Origin: Myxococcales bacterium
GTDB taxonomy: Bacteria; Myxococcota_A; Polyangia; Polyangiales; Polyangiaceae
NCBI GenBank assembly: GCA_016191785.1
Contig: JACPVJ010000197.1
Location: 62,001-126,000, forward strand
Direction of reading: 5' to 3'
DNA length: 64,000 bases
The notes beneath the pieces are model-generated. The model saw nothing but the letters and a program-made list of their open reading frames with translations. It made no database searches and was not told the origin of the DNA. Of the stretch, positions 17,257 to 27,319 are shown piece by piece; within the stretch, counting starts at the first letter, position 1; each line of letters begins with the position of its first letter. The position numbers were made by a program, and so were the translations under genes.

Positions 17257-17312
17257 GCGCTGCCACTTGACGCTCACAGAACCCCAGTCACCGAAGACGG
17301 AGATTTGAAGCC

Positions 17313-20300
17313 ATGAGCTGGATCCAGGACATCATCTCGCCCCAAACGCGCAAGTGGGAAGAGTTCTATCGCAACCGCTTTCAGCACGATCGCATCGTCC
17401 GCAGCACGCACGGCGTGAACTGCACCGGGGGCTGCTCTTGGCAGATCCACGTGAAAGACGGCATCGTGGTGTGGGAGACGCAGCAGCTCGACTACCCGCT
17501 GCTCGACGACCAGCTGCCGCCGTACGAGCCCCGCGGCTGCCAGCGCGGCATCTCGTACTCGTGGTACCTGTACAGCCCGCTGCGCATCAAGTACCCGCTG
17601 ATCCGCGGCGCCCTGCTCGACGCGTTCGAGCGCGAGAAGCGCGCCGCCGACGGCGACCCGCTGAAGGCGTGGGAGAACCTGCAGAAGGACGCGAAGAAGC
17701 GCGAGACCTACCAGAAGGCCCGCGGCAAGGGCGGCTACCGCCGGGCCACCTGGGACACGGTGCTCGAGCTGATGGCCGCGGCCAACATCCACACCGCCAA
17801 GAAGTACGGTCCCGACCGCGTGTTCGGCTTCTCGCCGATCCCCGCAATGAGCATGCTCAGCTACGCGGCAGGCGGCCGCTTCTTGCAGCTCTTCGGCGGC
17901 GCCAACCTCAGCTTCTACGACTGGTACTGCGACCTTCCGACCGCGTTCCCCGAGATCTGGGGCGAGCAGACCGACGTGTGCGAGAGCGCCGATTGGTACA
18001 ACGCCAAGATGATCGCGGACATGGGCGCGTGCCTGAACATGACGCGCACGCCCGACTGCCACTTCTTCGCCGAGTCGCGCCACAACGGCACCAAGGCCGT
18101 GGTCTTCTCGCCGGACTTCAGCCAGGTCTGCAAGTACGCCGACCAGTGGGTGCCGCTCCACGCCGGCAGCGACGGCGCCTTCTGGATGGCCGTGTCTCAC
18201 GTCATCTTGAAAGAGTTCCACCACGACACGCAGACGCCGTACTTCATCGAGTACTGCAAGCAGTACACCGACAGCCCGTTCCTGGTGAAGCTCGAGAAAG
18301 AGGGCGACCACTACGTGCCCGGTCGCCTGCTTCGCGCCAACGAGGTCGCCAAGTACAAGGACATCGAGAACGGCGACTGGCAGTTCCTCAACATCGACGA
18401 GAAGTCGAACGAGCTGGTGGTTCCCAAGGGGACCATGGGCTACCGCTGGGCGAAGAGCGCCACCGGCAAGTGGAACATGAAGTTCGAGAACGGGGTCGAC
18501 GACAAGCCCTACGACCCGATCTTGACCTTGCTCGGCAACCGCGACGAGACCCTGCCCACCGAGTTCGTGGAGTACGGCCTGGACAAGAAGGCAGTCCGCA
18601 ACGTCCCGGTGCGCTACATCGAGACCACCTCGGGCAAGGTGGCCGTCACCACCGTGTACGACCTGATCATGGCCCAGTACGGCGTGAGCCGCGGCCTGAC
18701 CGGCGACTACCCGAAAGACTACACCGACAAGGACGCCGCCTACACCCCGGCCTGGCAAGAGATCTTCACCGGCGTCGACTCGAAGACCGTCCTGCAGTTC
18801 GCTCGCGAGTGGGCCCACACCGCCGCGACGACCAAGGGCAAGTGCATGATCATCATCGGCGCGGGTATCAATCACTGGTACCACGCCAACCTGATGTACC
18901 GCTCGGGTGCGATGGCGCTGATGCTGTCGGGCTGCGTCGGTCGCAACGGCGGTGGTCTGAACCACTACGTCGGTCAAGAGAAGCTGGCGCCGGTGGACTC
19001 GTGGGCGTGCATCGCCTTCGCCAAGGACCACATCGCCGCCAGCCGCCTGCAGCAGGCGCCGCTCTGGCACTACATAAACACCTGCCAGTACCGCTACGAC
19101 GGGCACTATGCCAAGTACAACGCGGTCCCGAAGAACGACTGGACCAAGCTGCACACGGCGGACACCATCTTCCGCGCGGTGCGCATGGGCTGGATGCCGT
19201 TCTACCCGCAGTTCGCGCAGAACCCGCTCGACCTGGCGCGCGAGGCCCAAGAGAAGGGCGGCGCGAAGACCGACGACGACATCAAGCAGTACGTGCTCGA
19301 GAAGCTGAAGAGCAAGGAGCTCGCGTACTCGATCAGCGACCCCGACGCCCCCGAGAACCACCCGCGCGTCTGGTACATCTGGCGCGGCAACGCCATCACC
19401 GGCAGCATGAAGGGCCACGAATACGCCTTCAAGCACTACCTCGGGACGCACCACAACTCGATCGCCAAGGACTCGACCGATCACCCGGAAGAGGTGAAAT
19501 GGCACGAGGTCGCCCCGGTCGGGAAGATGGATCTGATCGTCGACCTGAACTTCCGCATGGACTCGTCGGCGCTCTACTCGGACATCGTGCTGCCCGCCGC
19601 GTCTTGGTACGAGAAGGCGGACATGAACAGCACCGACCTGCACTCGTTCATCCACCCGCTGTCGCAGGCGGTGGCGCCGGTGTGGGAGTCGAAGTCGGAC
19701 TGGGAGATCTTCAAGGCGCTGGCCAAGGCCACGGCCGACCTGGCCAAGAAGAAGATGCCCGGAAAGATCAAAGACGTGGTCGCGACGCCGCTGTCCCACG
19801 ACAGCGTCGACGAGATCACCCAGCCCACGGTCAAGGACTGGTACCTGGCCGAGTGCGAGGCGGTCCCCGGCAAGACGATGCACAAGATCAGCGTCGTCGA
19901 GCGCGACTACACCCGCCTCTACGAGGACTTCATCAGCTTCGGCGAGCTGGTGAAGAAGAGCGGCCTCGGCGGCCACGGCAACCACTACATGTGCGAGGAC
20001 GCCTACGACGAGATGGTGGCTTCGAACCACTTCCCGAAGGAGGTCATCGACGGCAAGACGCTGCCCTCGCTGCGCGAGGACGTGATGGCCGCCAACGTGC
20101 TGCTCCACATGTCGACGCTGACGAACGGCAAGCTGAACGTTCGCGCCTACGAGAACATGGAGAAGAAGACGGGCCTCAAGCTCGCAGACCTGGGTGAGGG
20201 CAGCAAAGACGTGCACCTCACCTACGAGGACCTGCAGGCCCAGCCGCGGCGCTACAACACGTCGCCCCTGTGGAGCGGCCTGATGAACAACGGCCGCGCC

Positions 20301-20936
20301 TACGCCCCGTACACCTACAACTACGACAAGCTCGTGCCCTGGCGCACGCTCACCGGCCGGCAGCACTTCTACCTCGATCAGGAGCTCTACATCGCCTACG
20401 GCGAGCACCTGCCGACGTACAAGCCCTCGCCCAAGCCCGAGGCGTACGGCGATCTGAAAGAGACGATGAAGACCGGCGAGTCCATCGCCCTGAACTGTCT
20501 CACCCCCCACGGCAAGTGGCACATCCACTCGACCTACATGGAAAACCACCGCATGCTCACGCTCTCGCGTGGCTGCGAGCCGTGCTGGATGAGCGAGGCC
20601 GACGCCGAAGCATTGGGCATCCAGGACAACGACTGGGTCGAGGTCTACAACGACCATGGCGTGTACTGCACGCGCGCCAGCGTCAGCTCACGCATCCCCA
20701 AGGGCGTGTGCATCGTGTACCACGTGCCCGAGCGCACCGTGGGCATCCCCAAGTCGCAGGTGCGTGGCAACAAGCGCGCCGGCGGCCACAACAGCTTCAC
20801 CCGCGTCCACCTCAAGCCGAACTACCTGAACGGCGGCTACGGTCAGTTCTCCTATCACTTCAACTATTGGGGCCCGATCGCCCCGAACCGCGACACCCAC
20901 GTCTTCGTCAAGAAGATGACGACGGTAATCTTCTGA
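17313..20936 (+). CDS. narG: Respiratory nitrate reductase, alpha subunit
   Basis: A 1207-aa molybdo-bis-MGD subunit that reduces nitrate to nitrite. The FS0 cluster ligands His33, Cys37, Cys41 and Cys76 keep the E. coli spacing (His49, Cys53, Cys57, Cys92 minus 16). Asp206 in YDWYCDLP corresponds to the molybdenum ligand Asp222. There is no twin-arginine signal, so the active site should face the cytoplasm, which explains the need for nitrate carriers nearby. It lies in a narG-narH-narJ-narI order with short gaps and presumably is transcribed from promoter B with the cytochrome. Confidence 0.98.
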   Translation: MSWIQDIISPQTRKWEEFYRNRFQHDRIVRSTHGVNCTGGCSWQIHVKDGIVVWETQQLDYPLLDDQLPPYEPRGCQRGISYSWYLYSPLRIKYPLIRGALLDAFEREKRAADGDPLKAWENLQKDAKKRETYQKARGKGGYRRATWDTVLELMAAANIHTAKKYGPDRVFGFSPIPAMSMLSYAAGGRFLQLFGGANLSFYDWYCDLPTAFPEIWGEQTDVCESADWYNAKMIADMGACLNMTRTPDCHFFAESRHNGTKAVVFSPDFSQVCKYADQWVPLHAGSDGAFWMAVSHVILKEFHHDTQTPYFIEYCKQYTDSPFLVKLEKEGDHYVPGRLLRANEVAKYKDIENGDWQFLNIDEKSNELVVPKGTMGYRWAKSATGKWNMKFENGVDDKPYDPILTLLGNRDETLPTEFVEYGLDKKAVRNVPVRYIETTSGKVAVTTVYDLIMAQYGVSRGLTGDYPKDYTDKDAAYTPAWQEIFTGVDSKTVLQFAREWAHTAATTKGKCMIIIGAGINHWYHANLMYRSGAMALMLSGCVGRNGGGLNHYVGQEKLAPVDSWACIAFAKDHIAASRLQQAPLWHYINTCQYRYDGHYAKYNAVPKNDWTKLHTADTIFRAVRMGWMPFYPQFAQNPLDLAREAQEKGGAKTDDDIKQYVLEKLKSKELAYSISDPDAPENHPRVWYIWRGNAITGSMKGHEYAFKHYLGTHHNSIAKDSTDHPEEVKWHEVAPVGKMDLIVDLNFRMDSSALYSDIVLPAASWYEKADMNSTDLHSFIHPLSQAVAPVWESKSDWEIFKALAKATADLAKKKMPGKIKDVVATPLSHDSVDEITQPTVKDWYLAECEAVPGKTMHKISVVERDYTRLYEDFISFGELVKKSGLGGHGNHYMCEDAYDEMVASNHFPKEVIDGKTLPSLREDVMAANVLLHMSTLTNGKLNVRAYENMEKKTGLKLADLGEGSKDVHLTYEDLQAQPRRYNTSPLWSGLMNNGRAYAPYTYNYDKLVPWRTLTGRQHFYLDQELYIAYGEHLPTYKPSPKPEAYGDLKETMKTGESIALNCLTPHGKWHIHSTYMENHRMLTLSRGCEPCWMSEADAEALGIQDNDWVEVYNDHGVYCTRASVSSRIPKGVCIVYHVPERTVGIPKSQVRGNKRAGGHNSFTRVHLKPNYLNGGYGQFSYHFNYWGPIAPNRDTHVFVKKMTTVIF

Positions 20937-20958
20937 GAGACCACGGGAGAAAACGAAA

Positions 20959-22509
20959 ATGGATATCAGAGCTCAAGTCTCGATGGTCTTTCACCTCGAC
21001 AAGTGCATCGGGTGTCACACCTGTTCCATCGCCTGCAAGAACATCTGGACCGACCGCAAAGGCGTCGAGTACCAGTGGTGGAACAACGTCGAAACCAAGC
21101 CGGGCACCGGTTACCCCGGCAAGTGGGAAGACCAGGACATCTACAAGGGTGGCTGGGAGCGCGGCGGCGACGGGAAGATCCACCTCAAGGGTGCGGGCAA
21201 GGGCAAGGGCCTGGCCAACATCTTCCACAACCCCTACCTGCCCTCGGTCGAGGACTATTACGAGCCCTTCACCTACAACTACCTGAACCTGATCGAGGCG
21301 CCGCCCGGCGACGATCAGCCCACCGCACGTCCGGTCTCGCTCATCACGGGCGAGCCGATGGACGTGCAGATGGGGCCGAACTGGGACGACGATCTCAGCG
21401 GCACGCCGGACTACGCTCGCAACGATCCGAACCTGAAGAAGCTGAGCCCGGCCGAGCAGGAAGCCATGTTCCAGCTCGAGCGCATGGCCTTCTTCTACCT
21501 GCCGCGTATCTGCAACCACTGCCTGAATCCGGGCTGCGTGGCGTCGTGCCCGTCGGGCGCGATCTACAAGCGCGGTGAGGACGGCGTCGTCCTGATCAAC
21601 CAGGAAGTGTGCCGTGCGTGGCGCATGTGCGTGACGGCCTGTCCGTACAAGAAGTCGTATTACAACTGGCACACCGGCAAGAGCGAGAAGTGCATCCTGT
21701 GCTACCCGCGCATGGAGGCGGGCTACGCCCCGGCGTGCATGCACTCGTGCGTGGGCCGCATCCGCTACCTGGGCGTGATGCTGTACGACGCCGACAAGAT
21801 CGAGAAGACCGCCAGCCTGCCCGAGAACGAGCTGGTCAACGGCCACCTCGACATCATCCAAGATCCCTTCGACCCCGAGGTGATCGAGGCGGCGAAGAAG
21901 AACGGCGTCCCCGACTCGACGATCAAGGCGGCGCAGATGTCGCCGACCTACAAGTTCGTCAAGGAGTGGGGCATGGCCCTGCCGCTCCACGCCGAGTTCC
22001 GGACGCTGCCGATGCTGTTCTACGTACCGCCGCTGCTCCCGGTGATGGCCTCCGTCACCGAGACCGACGGCGCCCAGAAGTCGAAGCTGAACCCCATCGC
22101 CAAGACCTGGACCGACAACTGGCTCTACGACACCAGCACGGAAGAGCTCTGGGGCACCATCGAGCAGTCGCGCTTCCCGCTCAAATACATGGCCAGCATG
22201 TTCACCGCCGGTGACGAGAAGGCCATGGCCGAGCGGCTCAAGAAGCTGATGGCCGTGCGCATCTACCGCCGCTGGAAGACGGTCGGCGACATCGACGAGG
22301 CGAAGGTCAACCAGGTGCTCAAGGACACCAAGCTGACCCACGAGAGCGCCGAGGCCATCTACTACTTGACCTCGCTCGCCAAGTTCAACGACCGCTTCGT
22401 CGTCCCGCCGGCCCACCGCGAGCAGGCCATCGAGATGCTCGAGTTCACGGGTGACGTGAAGGGCTCCACCGGCTTCGGCTTCCGCCAGAAGCCAGAGCGA
22501 GGCATGTGA
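20959..22509 (+). CDS. narH: Respiratory nitrate reductase, beta (iron-sulfur) subunit
   Basis: A 516-aa electron-transfer subunit. The first cluster set Cys16, Cys19, Cys22 and Cys26 is at the same positions as in E. coli NarH. Further sets appear in CNHCLNPGCVASCP, in CRAWRMCVTACPY (Trp replacing a cysteine, as in the 3Fe-4S cluster of NarH) and in CILCYPRMEAGYAPACMHSC. It carries electrons from the NarI hemes to NarG. The start has a GGAGAAAA-type ribosome-binding site, and the gene ends 1 bp before narJ. Confidence 0.98.
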   Translation: MDIRAQVSMVFHLDKCIGCHTCSIACKNIWTDRKGVEYQWWNNVETKPGTGYPGKWEDQDIYKGGWERGGDGKIHLKGAGKGKGLANIFHNPYLPSVEDYYEPFTYNYLNLIEAPPGDDQPTARPVSLITGEPMDVQMGPNWDDDLSGTPDYARNDPNLKKLSPAEQEAMFQLERMAFFYLPRICNHCLNPGCVASCPSGAIYKRGEDGVVLINQEVCRAWRMCVTACPYKKSYYNWHTGKSEKCILCYPRMEAGYAPACMHSCVGRIRYLGVMLYDADKIEKTASLPENELVNGHLDIIQDPFDPEVIEAAKKNGVPDSTIKAAQMSPTYKFVKEWGMALPLHAEFRTLPMLFYVPPLLPVMASVTETDGAQKSKLNPIAKTWTDNWLYDTSTEELWGTIEQSRFPLKYMASMFTAGDEKAMAERLKKLMAVRIYRRWKTVGDIDEAKVNQVLKDTKLTHESAEAIYYLTSLAKFNDRFVVPPAHREQAIEMLEFTGDVKGSTGFGFRQKPERGM

Positions 22510-22510
22510 G

Positions 22511-23203
22511 ATGGCCCGAAACCTCGAGCTCTATGCCCGCCTGGCGGGCGCCTTCGAAGCTCCGGGCGCCGATTTCGTCGCCGAGGTCCGCCGCATCGCG
22601 GCGGATCTCCGCGGCGATCACCCGTCGGCGGCCGACTCCCTCGAGCGCTTCGCGGCCCTCCTCCCTGACGACGCAGACGCCCGCGCCGAGCTCTTCGTGC
22701 GCACCTTCGACATCCAGGCCATCACCACGCTGGACGTCGGGTACGTGCTGTTCGGCGAGGACTACAAACGCGGTGCGCTCTTGGCCGGGCTCAGCAACGA
22801 GCACACCAAGGCCAAGAACGACTGCGGGGCCGAGCTGGCCGATCACCTGCCCAACGTGCTGCGCCTCTTGCCCAAGCTGGGTGACGGCGAAGTTCGCGAC
22901 GAGCTGGTGAGCGTGGTCCTCGGCCCGACCGTCCGCGAGATGCTGCGCGAGTTCGAGCCCGGGCGCATCGCGAAGAAGGAAGAGATCTACCGGAAGCACC
23001 ACAAGACCATCATCGAGCACGCGGAAGACATGGCGCTCCGGACGGCCTATCAGCACGTCATCACGGCGCTCTACGAGATGCTGCGCGCCGACTTCAACCT
23101 GAAGGTCAGCCTGCCCCTCGAGCAGGCCGACACGTTCGAGAAGTCCATCGACACCGAGATGGGCATGGAATCCTGCGGGTCGTCTTGCGGCCCCAGCCTG
23201 TGA
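22511..23203 (+). CDS. narJ: Nitrate reductase assembly chaperone NarJ
   Basis: A 230-aa helical chaperone of the TorD/NarJ type needed for molybdenum-cofactor and FS0 insertion into NarG and for membrane attachment of NarGH; it is not part of the final enzyme. The family feature is FVRTFDIQAITTLDVGYVLF (about residues 62-81) followed by LPNVLRLLPKL. The C-terminal GSSCGPSL is Cys-containing. Position between narH and narI is diagnostic. The start follows the narH stop by 1 bp, suggesting coupling. Confidence 0.95.
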   Translation: MARNLELYARLAGAFEAPGADFVAEVRRIAADLRGDHPSAADSLERFAALLPDDADARAELFVRTFDIQAITTLDVGYVLFGEDYKRGALLAGLSNEHTKAKNDCGAELADHLPNVLRLLPKLGDGEVRDELVSVVLGPTVREMLREFEPGRIAKKEEIYRKHHKTIIEHAEDMALRTAYQHVITALYEMLRADFNLKVSLPLEQADTFEKSIDTEMGMESCGSSCGPSL

Positions 23204-23216
23204 TGTGAGGCACGAC

Positions 23217-23951
23217 ATGAATGTGACTCTGCCGAACCTGTTCTTCTTCGTAGGGCTCCCCTACATCGCCATCGTCATCTTCCTGGTGGGCACCATCCAG
23301 CGCTACCGGAACACGGGCTTCAAGGTCTCGTCGCTGTCTTCACAGTTCCTCGAGGGCAAGAAGCTGTTCTGGGCATCGGTGCCGTTCCACTGGGGCATCC
23401 TGGTGGTGTTCTTCGGCCACCTGATCGCGTTCTTGATCCCGAGCGGCGTCCTGGCCTGGAACGCCCAGCCGGTGCGACTGCTGATCTTGCAGATCACGGC
23501 CTGGGCCTTCGGCCTCTCGGTGCTGGTGGGTCTGCTCGGGCTGCTCGCTCGTCGGCTCACCAACCCGCGCGTGAAGATGGTCACGACCCCGATGGACGTG
23601 TTCATCGAGCTGATGATCTTGGTCCAGACGGTGCTCGGTCTGTACATCGGCTACGCGCACCGCTGGGGCGCCTCGTGGTTCGCCGCCGACCTCTCGCCCT
23701 ACCTCTGGTCGCTGTTCAAGCTCGATCCGCAGATCGCGGCGGTGAGCGCCATGCCGCTGGTCATCCAGCTGCACATCATCAACGCCTTCCTGATCTTCGC
23801 CATCTTCCCCTTCACCCGCCTGGTGCACATCCTGGTGGCCCCGCTCCACTACATCAGCCGCCCGTACCAGCGCGTGATGTGGAACTGGGATCGCACCGCG
23901 ATCCGCGACCCGCGCACGCCCTGGAGCGAGGCGCGCCCGCGCAACAACTGA
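23217..23951 (+). CDS. narI: Respiratory nitrate reductase, gamma (diheme b) subunit
   Basis: A 244-aa five-helix membrane protein that oxidises quinol and passes electrons to NarH. The heme b ligands His58 and His68, and His186 and His204, keep the E. coli spacings (56/66 and 187/205). The ATG at 23217 is preferred over the GTG at 23205 because GAGG lies 7 bp before it and MNVTLPNLFFFVGLPYIA begins the usual N-terminus. It is the last gene of the operon; a strong terminator follows. Confidence 0.97.
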   Translation: MNVTLPNLFFFVGLPYIAIVIFLVGTIQRYRNTGFKVSSLSSQFLEGKKLFWASVPFHWGILVVFFGHLIAFLIPSGVLAWNAQPVRLLILQITAWAFGLSVLVGLLGLLARRLTNPRVKMVTTPMDVFIELMILVQTVLGLYIGYAHRWGASWFAADLSPYLWSLFKLDPQIAAVSAMPLVIQLHIINAFLIFAIFPFTRLVHILVAPLHYISRPYQRVMWNWDRTAIRDPRTPWSEARPRNN

Positions 23952-23973
23952 GCGACGCTCGGCACCGCACCCA

Positions 23974-24005
23974 ACGGCCACGCGCACTTCGGTCCGCGTG
24001 GCCGT
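23974..24005 (+). terminator. Rho-independent-type terminator after narI
   Basis: An 11-bp perfect stem (23974-23984 with 23995-24005; arm ACGGCCACGCG) with a 10-nt loop is followed by ATTTT at 24011-24015. It closes the nar operon and insulates promoter C. Confidence 0.75.
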
Positions 24006-24135
24006 CGTGCATTTTGGGGGTCCTCAACCCAGCGCCGCCTCGGCCTGGCGCCCGATTCGCGATTTTCTTGCGCCGACGGGGCCAAACCAACGATCCACGG
24101 CGCACCAATTTCGCGTTTAATTACCAATACTTAGC

Positions 24136-24167
24136 GTAAGCAGCGGGTAAGCGTGGGGCGCTAGACC
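24136..24167 (+). promoter_or_regulatory. SARP-type operator-promoter C (NarK-UspA gene)
   Basis: Heptamers GTAAGCA (24136) and GTAAGCG (24147) are 11 bp apart; 8 bp later lies TAGACC (24162-24167). The transcript start would be about 24174, some 20 nt before the ATG at 24194. The sequence just upstream is the most AT-rich patch of the nitrate island. Confidence 0.65.
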
Positions 24168-24193
24168 TCGGGGAACGAACCGCGAGGTCCAGC

Positions 24194-25903
24194 ATGCGCA
24201 TCAAGGAGTTCCTCAAGTCTGGCCACTGGCCGACGCTCTTGGCAGCGTTTCTCTACTTCGATTTCTGCTTCGCCATCTGGGTGCTGAACGGCGCCATGGC
24301 GCCCTTCATCAGTGAAGAGTTCAAGCTCTCGCCGGCGCAGAAGGGCTTCATGATCTCGGTGCCGATCATGGCCGGCGCGCTGATGCGCTTCCCGCTGGGC
24401 GTGCTCGCGCAGTACATCGGGCGCAAGCGCGCAGCGATGGTCGAGATGGGGCTGATCATCGTGGCGATGTGCTACGGCTACTTCGTCGTCTCGACCTACA
24501 GCCACGTGCTCAACATGGGCGTGCTGCTCGGGATCGCCGGCGCGAGCTTCGGCGTGGCGCTGTCGCTCGGCTCGGGGTGGTTTCCGGCAAAGTACAAGGG
24601 GCTGGCGATGGGGATCGCCGGCGCGGGCAACAGCGGCACCGTGCTCGCGGTGCTGTTCGCTCCGCCCCTGGCCCAAGCCTACGGCTGGAAGACGGTCTAC
24701 GGCTTCGGCGCGCTGTTCATGCTCTTCCCGATGGCGGTGATGCTCTTCGCGGCCAAAGAGCCGCCGGACATCGAGAAACAGAGCCTGAAGGAGCACGTGA
24801 AGTGCTTGTGGGAGAAGGACGGCTGGATCTTCAACCTGATCTACATCGTGACCTTCGGCGGCTTCATCGGCCTCGCCAACTTCTTGCCCACCTTCTTCCA
24901 CGACCAGTTCGGCGTGACCAAGGTGCAGGCTGGGCAGCTGACCATGCTGGCCGCGCTGATGGGCAGCGGCATCCGCGTGGTCGGCGGCGCCATCTCGGAT
25001 CGCTGGGGGGGCATCAACACCCTGACCGGCGTCTTCGTGGTCGTGATCGGCGGCATGCTGGTCACCGGCGCCCAGTCCACGGCGACCGGGGCGACCATTC
25101 TGTTCATGTTCTGTTTCGCGGCGCTGGGCGCGGGCAACGGCGCGCTGTTCCAGCTGGTTCCGCTGCGCTGGCCCCTGACCACGGCGGTAGCCGGCAGCAT
25201 GATCGGCGAGATCGGTGCGCTCGGCGGAGCATTCATCCCCAACGCCATGGGTCTGTCGAAGCAGTACACCGGATCGTTCATGTACGGGTTCATCGCCTTC
25301 TCGGCGCTGGCTGCCGTCGCGTTCGTGGTGCTGCGTGTTTCGCAGGCCCGGTGGACGCGCACCTGGGTCGACAAGGGCGGGCGGGCGCGAGCCAAACCCC
25401 TGGACCAAGAACTGGTGGTCCCGGCGCTGGTTCGGAGCCCGGTGCGGGCCGGCCTGAACGGCAGCGGATACACCAGCGTGGTCTACCCGGTCGGCGCCGG
25501 GGAGCTGGCCGAGAAGGCCGCCGCAGTGGCGGCGGGCATCACCAAGATGTCCGGCGCGACGCTCGTGCTGGTCTACGTGGAAGACCAGTGGGGCCAGGTC
25601 GGCACCGTCGGCGCGAGCTCGGACGAGTGGGAGGAAATCCGGAAGAACTGGATGAAAGAGGGTGAAGCGTTGCTGGCCCGCGAGGCCCAGCGGCTGAGGG
25701 ACCTCGGCGTCGAGAACGTCGAGACCGAGCTCCGGCAGGGCCGCGTGGCCGATGAGGTCGTGGCGGTCGCAGACGAGCGCAAGTCCGAGCTGATCGTGCT
25801 GGCCAGCCACCAGGCCTCCCCTCTAGGCCGCTTGCTGATGGGCAGCCGGACGTTCGAGATCTTTCAGCGGGCGAGCTGCCCCATCCTGCGCGTGGTCCGA
25901 TAG
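24194..25903 (+). CDS. NarK-type nitrate/nitrite carrier fused to a UspA domain
   Basis: A 569-aa fusion. Residues 1-405 are a 12-helix MFS nitrate/nitrite carrier: FAIWVLNGAMAPF in TM1, GALMRFPLGVLAQYIGRK (substrate-site Arg and loop motif), GIAGAGNSGTVLA (nitrate signature) and SGIRVVGGAISDRWGG with the second Arg. Residues about 420-569 form a universal stress protein domain with the nucleotide-binding signature SPLGRLLMGS and end ASCPILRVV, as ATP-binding UspA proteins do. The cytoplasmic domain may gate transport by ATP or energy state; this is inference. The gene has its own SARP-type promoter and a terminator upstream. Confidence 0.93.
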   Translation: MRIKEFLKSGHWPTLLAAFLYFDFCFAIWVLNGAMAPFISEEFKLSPAQKGFMISVPIMAGALMRFPLGVLAQYIGRKRAAMVEMGLIIVAMCYGYFVVSTYSHVLNMGVLLGIAGASFGVALSLGSGWFPAKYKGLAMGIAGAGNSGTVLAVLFAPPLAQAYGWKTVYGFGALFMLFPMAVMLFAAKEPPDIEKQSLKEHVKCLWEKDGWIFNLIYIVTFGGFIGLANFLPTFFHDQFGVTKVQAGQLTMLAALMGSGIRVVGGAISDRWGGINTLTGVFVVVIGGMLVTGAQSTATGATILFMFCFAALGAGNGALFQLVPLRWPLTTAVAGSMIGEIGALGGAFIPNAMGLSKQYTGSFMYGFIAFSALAAVAFVVLRVSQARWTRTWVDKGGRARAKPLDQELVVPALVRSPVRAGLNGSGYTSVVYPVGAGELAEKAAAVAAGITKMSGATLVLVYVEDQWGQVGTVGASSDEWEEIRKNWMKEGEALLAREAQRLRDLGVENVETELRQGRVADEVVAVADERKSELIVLASHQASPLGRLLMGSRTFEIFQRASCPILRVVR

Positions 25904-25959
25904 GGCGATTCGGCCGCCAGAAATTGGGCCAAAGCGCCCGCGGCATGCCACCGGAGGAC

Positions 25960-27300
25960 ATGGCTCGCCGCATGCTCGAAGCGCTCCCCCTTGGGGTAGG
26001 TGCGCTCGCTCTGGTCGTTTCGGTCGGTTCCCTGGGCTGCTCGAAGAAGAAGGACGACCTGCCGACCCTGGCCAAGAACGAAGAGGTCGAGGTGCCGAGC
26101 GTGCCGGTCCCGGCGGCAAACGGGCCGAAGCTCGGGGCGGTCGCCGAGGTCACGCCGGTGATGGACCGGCCGGCCACGACCGGAAAGCAGCTCGGTTACT
26201 TGCACGCCGGCGCGGCGGTCGCCCGCGCCGAGAAACCGTTCAACACCGACAAGTGCCCGGGGGGCTGGTACCCGGTTCGGCCCCGCGGCTTCGTCTGCGC
26301 CGGAGAGACGGCGACCCTCGATCTGAAGCACCCGACCCTGGTCGCGATGGCGCAGGGGCCGAAGCTCGACCAGCCCTCGCCCTTCGTGTACGGCCGGCTC
26401 AAGGGCGAAGGCTCGCTGCTCGAGCGGGACACCGGCAAGGAGAACGCGGTCAAAGAGGTGGGCAAGCTCCGGCGCCGCAGCATCGTTGCGGTGGTGGGCT
26501 CGTGGAACGCCCTGGACCCGGAAGGGAAGATGCAGCGCCTGGCGCTGATGCCGAGCGGGCAGTTCGTGAAGGCCACGGACCTCGAGCCCGTCGCCGGCAG
26601 CGAGTTCAAGGGCGTCGAGCTGAACGACAAGACCGATCTTCCGGTGGGCTTCGTGGTCAAGCGCGGCATTCGCGCGTGGCAGGTCGAGAAGGGCGAGGCC
26701 GACAAGCTCGATCCGCTCGAGTTTCACCAGGTCCTGAGCCTGACCGGGAAGTTTCGCACCGTCGGCCCGCTCAAGTACTGGGGCATGGCGGACGGGCGCT
26801 ACGCGCGGCACCGCGACGTCCTGGTCGTCCGCAAGCGAAACGCGTTCCCCGATTTCGCTCAAGGCGACCAGAAGTGGATCGACGTGAGCATCGTGACCAA
26901 CACGCTGGTGCTCTACGAGGGCAAAAAACCGGTGTTCGTCACCTTGGTCAGCACCGGCCGCGATCGGCTGGGCGACCCCAAGACCTCCGCCTCGACCGCC
27001 CAGGGAACCTTCGAGCTCTCCGGAAAGCACGTGACCGCCGCCAAGTTCAACCCCAAGGGGATCGAAGAGCTGTTCGACGTCCACGACGCGCCATGGGCCA
27101 TCGAGCTCACCAGCGGCCAGATGCTGATCGGCGCGCCCTGGCACGATCGCTTCGGCATCGAGAACGGTCAGGGCCAGATCCAGCTCTCACCCAACGATGC
27201 GCTGCGCGTCTGGCAGTGGGCTGACCCCGAGGTCCCCGAGGGCTGGCACGGCGTCTCGGTGCCGGGGGAGAAGAAGGTCTACGTCGTCGTCCGCAAGTAG
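25960..27300 (+). CDS. Lipoprotein with L,D-transpeptidase (YkuD)-like domain, catalytic Cys absent
   Basis: A 446-aa exported protein with a signal and lipobox GSLGC. The middle part carries two SH3-like or unknown beta-rich segments. The last 150 residues follow the YkuD fold: WIDVSIVTNTLVLYEG, then GDPKTSAS, GTFELSGKH and APWHDRFG. The expected catalytic stretch SHGCxN/R-L is GQGQIQLSPNDA here, so the nucleophilic Cys is Gln. It may therefore bind peptidoglycan without cross-linking it, or use other chemistry. The start is uncertain: 25960 has GGAGG only 2 bp upstream; 25945 and 25972 are alternatives. Confidence 0.75.
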   Translation: MARRMLEALPLGVGALALVVSVGSLGCSKKKDDLPTLAKNEEVEVPSVPVPAANGPKLGAVAEVTPVMDRPATTGKQLGYLHAGAAVARAEKPFNTDKCPGGWYPVRPRGFVCAGETATLDLKHPTLVAMAQGPKLDQPSPFVYGRLKGEGSLLERDTGKENAVKEVGKLRRRSIVAVVGSWNALDPEGKMQRLALMPSGQFVKATDLEPVAGSEFKGVELNDKTDLPVGFVVKRGIRAWQVEKGEADKLDPLEFHQVLSLTGKFRTVGPLKYWGMADGRYARHRDVLVVRKRNAFPDFAQGDQKWIDVSIVTNTLVLYEGKKPVFVTLVSTGRDRLGDPKTSASTAQGTFELSGKHVTAAKFNPKGIEELFDVHDAPWAIELTSGQMLIGAPWHDRFGIENGQGQIQLSPNDALRVWQWADPEVPEGWHGVSVPGEKKVYVVVRK

Positions 27301-27305
27301 CGCGC

Positions 27306-27311
27306 TATGCT
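27306..27311 (+). promoter_or_regulatory. -10 box (TATGCT) for the HEAT-like lipoprotein gene
   Basis: TATGCT ends 8 bp before the ATG at 27320, with no ribosome-binding site between. This fits a leaderless promoter. Confidence 0.45.
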
Positions 27312-27319
27312 CGGGCGCG

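Noticed and set aside
17274-20657. Very long minus-strand open frame opposite narG (1127 codons)
   Set aside because: It is the antisense shadow of narG in a GC-rich genome; it has no recognisable domain and its amino-acid composition is skewed to Val, Leu, Arg and His.
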